A DNA stretch of 64,000 nucleotides, taken from Clostridiales bacterium (GTDB taxonomy: Bacteria > Bacillota > Clostridia > Oscillospirales > Oscillospiraceae). The stretch covers positions 8,853-72,852 of the forward strand of contig DYBL01000092.1 of NCBI GenBank assembly GCA_019418625.1, written 5' to 3'. Positions 62,671-64,000 of the stretch are shown in pieces. Every line of letters starts with the position of its first letter. Position 1 is the first letter of the stretch. Position numbers and translations under genes: made by a program. The notes beneath the pieces are model-generated. The model saw only the letters and a program-made list of their open reading frames with translations. It was not told the origin of the DNA and searched no databases.

Positions 62671-63696
62671 TTGGAACCCTATTATTACCGGCAGATGGAC
62701 AAGGCTGCCCAGGCTGCCTATCACGCTATGAAATCAGGGATCACCTCCCTGCGGCCGTCGTTTTCCGTACCCCGGCTGGACGGCGCCGTTCTGAGTGACA
62801 TCTTCTTCAAGCTGCGGTTGGATTGCCCGGAGATCTTTTATGTCACCGGCTTTTCTTACCGCTATGCCCACGGGGCGGAGAATGTGGAGCTGGTACCGGA
62901 GTACCTCTTTGACAAAAAGAAGGTCCAGGAGCATCAGAAAGCCCTCACCGCCCGGGTGGAGAAGCTGGCGCGTCCGGCCCGTGCCCTTTCCCCGCTGGAA
63001 AAGGAGCGGTACATCCACGATTTTCTCTGCACCAATGTGCGCTACGACAAGCTGAAAAAGCCTTACTCCCACGAGATCATCGGCCCGCTGGGCCAGGGGG
63101 TGGGCGTGTGCGAGGGCATCGCCAAATCCGTGAAGATCCTCTGCGATGCCCTGGGACTTCCCTGCGTCATCGCCATTTCCCGGGAAAATCCCGACCAGGG
63201 CGTCAAGTACCGCCACGCTTGGAACATCCTCACCTTGCCGGGCGGACGGCGGCATCTGGACGCCACCTTTGACCTCTCCCTTTCCGGGGACGGCATCATC
63301 CGCTACGACTACTTCAATCTGACGGATGAGCAGCTGTTCCGGGACCACCAGCCCCTCCTCTACCCCGCTCCGGTCTGTGCAGGCGAGGACCTGCGCTATT
63401 ACCGGGAAGTTAAACTCTCCCTGACCCGGATGGAGGACGTGCAGAAAAGATGCCAGATGCCCCTGCGCAAGGGACTCCCCTTTGTGTTCCACTGGCGGGG
63501 CGGGTATCTCACCCGCCAGGTGCTGCTGGACCTGACGGCCATGCTGGAGCAGGAGGCCACCCGAAAGGGCAAGCACGCGGCAGTTTCTTTCAACTGGCCC
63601 CAGGCGGTCATTCAGGTGCGGTTCGTGGAGACGCTGCCCCAGGCAGAGCCCCGGCAGGAGGAGGCCAATGAGGGTGAGCAGTATCCCGGCGAATAA
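62671..63696 (+). CDS. Transglutaminase-like domain protein
   Basis: A 341-residue protein with an alpha/beta transglutaminase-like core. The catalytic triad is visible: Cys147 in GVGVCEGIAK, His182 in YRHAWNIL and Asp197 in RHLDATFD. The N-terminal 110 residues are helical with several Tyr, and the C-terminal third contains LTRMEDVQKRCQM. The last 15 residues are Glu-rich. No signal peptide or membrane segment is seen, so it is probably a cytoplasmic protease or amidase-like enzyme. The start is TTG (62671) with AAAGGAG 7 bases upstream. Confidence 0.86.
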   Translation: MEPYYYRQMDKAAQAAYHAMKSGITSLRPSFSVPRLDGAVLSDIFFKLRLDCPEIFYVTGFSYRYAHGAENVELVPEYLFDKKKVQEHQKALTARVEKLARPARALSPLEKERYIHDFLCTNVRYDKLKKPYSHEIIGPLGQGVGVCEGIAKSVKILCDALGLPCVIAISRENPDQGVKYRHAWNILTLPGGRRHLDATFDLSLSGDGIIRYDYFNLTDEQLFRDHQPLLYPAPVCAGEDLRYYREVKLSLTRMEDVQKRCQMPLRKGLPFVFHWRGGYLTRQVLLDLTAMLEQEATRKGKHAAVSFNWPQAVIQVRFVETLPQAEPRQEEANEGEQYPGE

Positions 63697-63707
63697 AAGA
63701 AAAGAGA

Positions 63708-63735
63708 CTCCCGGAACCAACTGTGGTTCCGGGAG
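63708..63735. terminator. Bidirectional terminator between the transglutaminase and pcrA genes
   Basis: A 12-base inverted repeat CTCCCGGAACCA and complement around ACTG, followed by CCTTTTT, between two convergent genes. Confidence 0.92.
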
Positions 63736-63748
63736 CCTTTTTATGCAG

Positions 63749-64000
63749 TTACAGTTTTTTCATATGGACGCCGGCGGATTTGAGCATGAGCTTCTTGGTG
63801 CCCACCTGGTCAAAGGCCACCTCCACCAGGGCATCTCCTCCCATGGGCCGCAGGGACAAAACCATGCCCTTGCCGAAGGCGGTGTGCTCCACCATGTCGC
63901 CCTTTTGCAGCTGCAAAAGACCGGCGGGAGCGGCGCCGCTCTTTCCCGCGGAGGCCAGAGGCCGGCGCTGGGGCTGGGGGGCGGCACGATAGGCGTGGAC
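63749..64000 (-). CDS. pcrA: ATP-dependent DNA helicase PcrA/UvrD, C-terminal part (runs off the window)
   Basis: The last 83 residues of a superfamily-1 helicase: a Pro/Arg-rich linker (HAYRAAPQPQRRPLASAGK), then the terminal Tudor-like RNA-polymerase-binding module with GDMVEHTAFGKGMVLSLRPM and VEVAFDQVGTKKLMLKSAGV, ending HMKKL. This C-terminal fold is diagnostic for PcrA/UvrD of Gram-positives. The helicase core lies beyond the window. Confidence 0.9.
   Translation of the reverse strand, partial: VHAYRAAPQPQRRPLASAGKSGAAPAGLLQLQKGDMVEHTAFGKGMVLSLRPMGGDALVEVAFDQVGTKKLMLKSAGVHMKKL

Overview
This 64 kb window is a high-GC, gene-dense piece of a low-GC-lineage Gram-positive chromosome: a spore-forming, butyrate-producing anaerobe of the Clostridia, most likely an Oscillospiraceae-type gut bacterium (inference). 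The evidence is sigma-G, a YlmC/YmxH protein, a YtfJ/GerW protein, a DacF-type carboxypeptidase, an IspH-S1 fusion, a T-box leader before alaS, CarD, and a butyryl-CoA:acetate CoA-transferase. I see no rRNA, tRNA, CRISPR array, prophage or insertion sequence. About three quarters of the genes lie on the minus strand.

Layout. 1-12.3 kb (minus) is the conserved chain yicC-remA-gmk-rpoZ-priA-def-fmt-(zinc peptidase)-rsmB-rlmN-prpC-prkC, preceded by a J-domain/DUF5685/RseC-like trio. 12.3-17.8 kb holds cdaA-ybbR (c-di-AMP), a cysteine desulfurase-like protein with a DUF3343 Se/S carrier, and carD-ispD-ispF. 18.0-19.4 kb is the butyrate CoA-transferase as a single-gene unit. 19.5-29.4 kb is the chain scpA-scpB-DUF2953-ytfJ-dacF-rluB-rpiR-HI0933-cmk-plsC-ispH/S1. 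29.7-32.8 kb is a small catabolic locus: a GntP-family permease, a D-serine/D-threonine PLP enzyme and a cupin-type XRE regulator. 33.0-36.6 kb has tsf, rpsB, ylmC, sigG and a thioesterase. 36.7-43.8 kb has a UcpA-like dehydrogenase, glnS, DUF6514, RNase M5, holA, comEC and an XRE repressor with a clear palindromic operator. 44-47 kb has an SLH-domain exported protein and a sodium:solute symporter. 47-51 kb has HIT, DUF4250, a probably frameshifted small gene, and alaS with its T-box. 51-54 kb has small hypotheticals, a DUF5662 gene and an ECF sigma/membrane partner pair whose sigma gene has no normal start codon. 54-60.7 kb has a flavoprotein, a U32 peptidase, mltG, a tiny Cys-rich protein, tmk, a TagA-type glycosyltransferase and an EamA transporter. 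60.8-63.7 kb (plus) has a glycosylase, a HAD hydrolase, a pentapeptide protein and a transglutaminase. The window ends inside a PcrA/UvrD helicase.

Most of this is core housekeeping with strong translational coupling: 4-base overlaps are frequent. The MEP isoprenoid pathway is represented by three enzymes (IspD, IspF, IspH). The more unusual points are the missing start codon of the ECF sigma factor, the XRE-comEC operon with a perfect 10-base inverted repeat, the putative D-amino-acid locus, a 52-residue Cys/Gly-rich protein, the frameshifted small frame before alaS's neighbour, and repeated use of TTG starts placed 9 bases after a GTG that lies inside the ribosome binding site.
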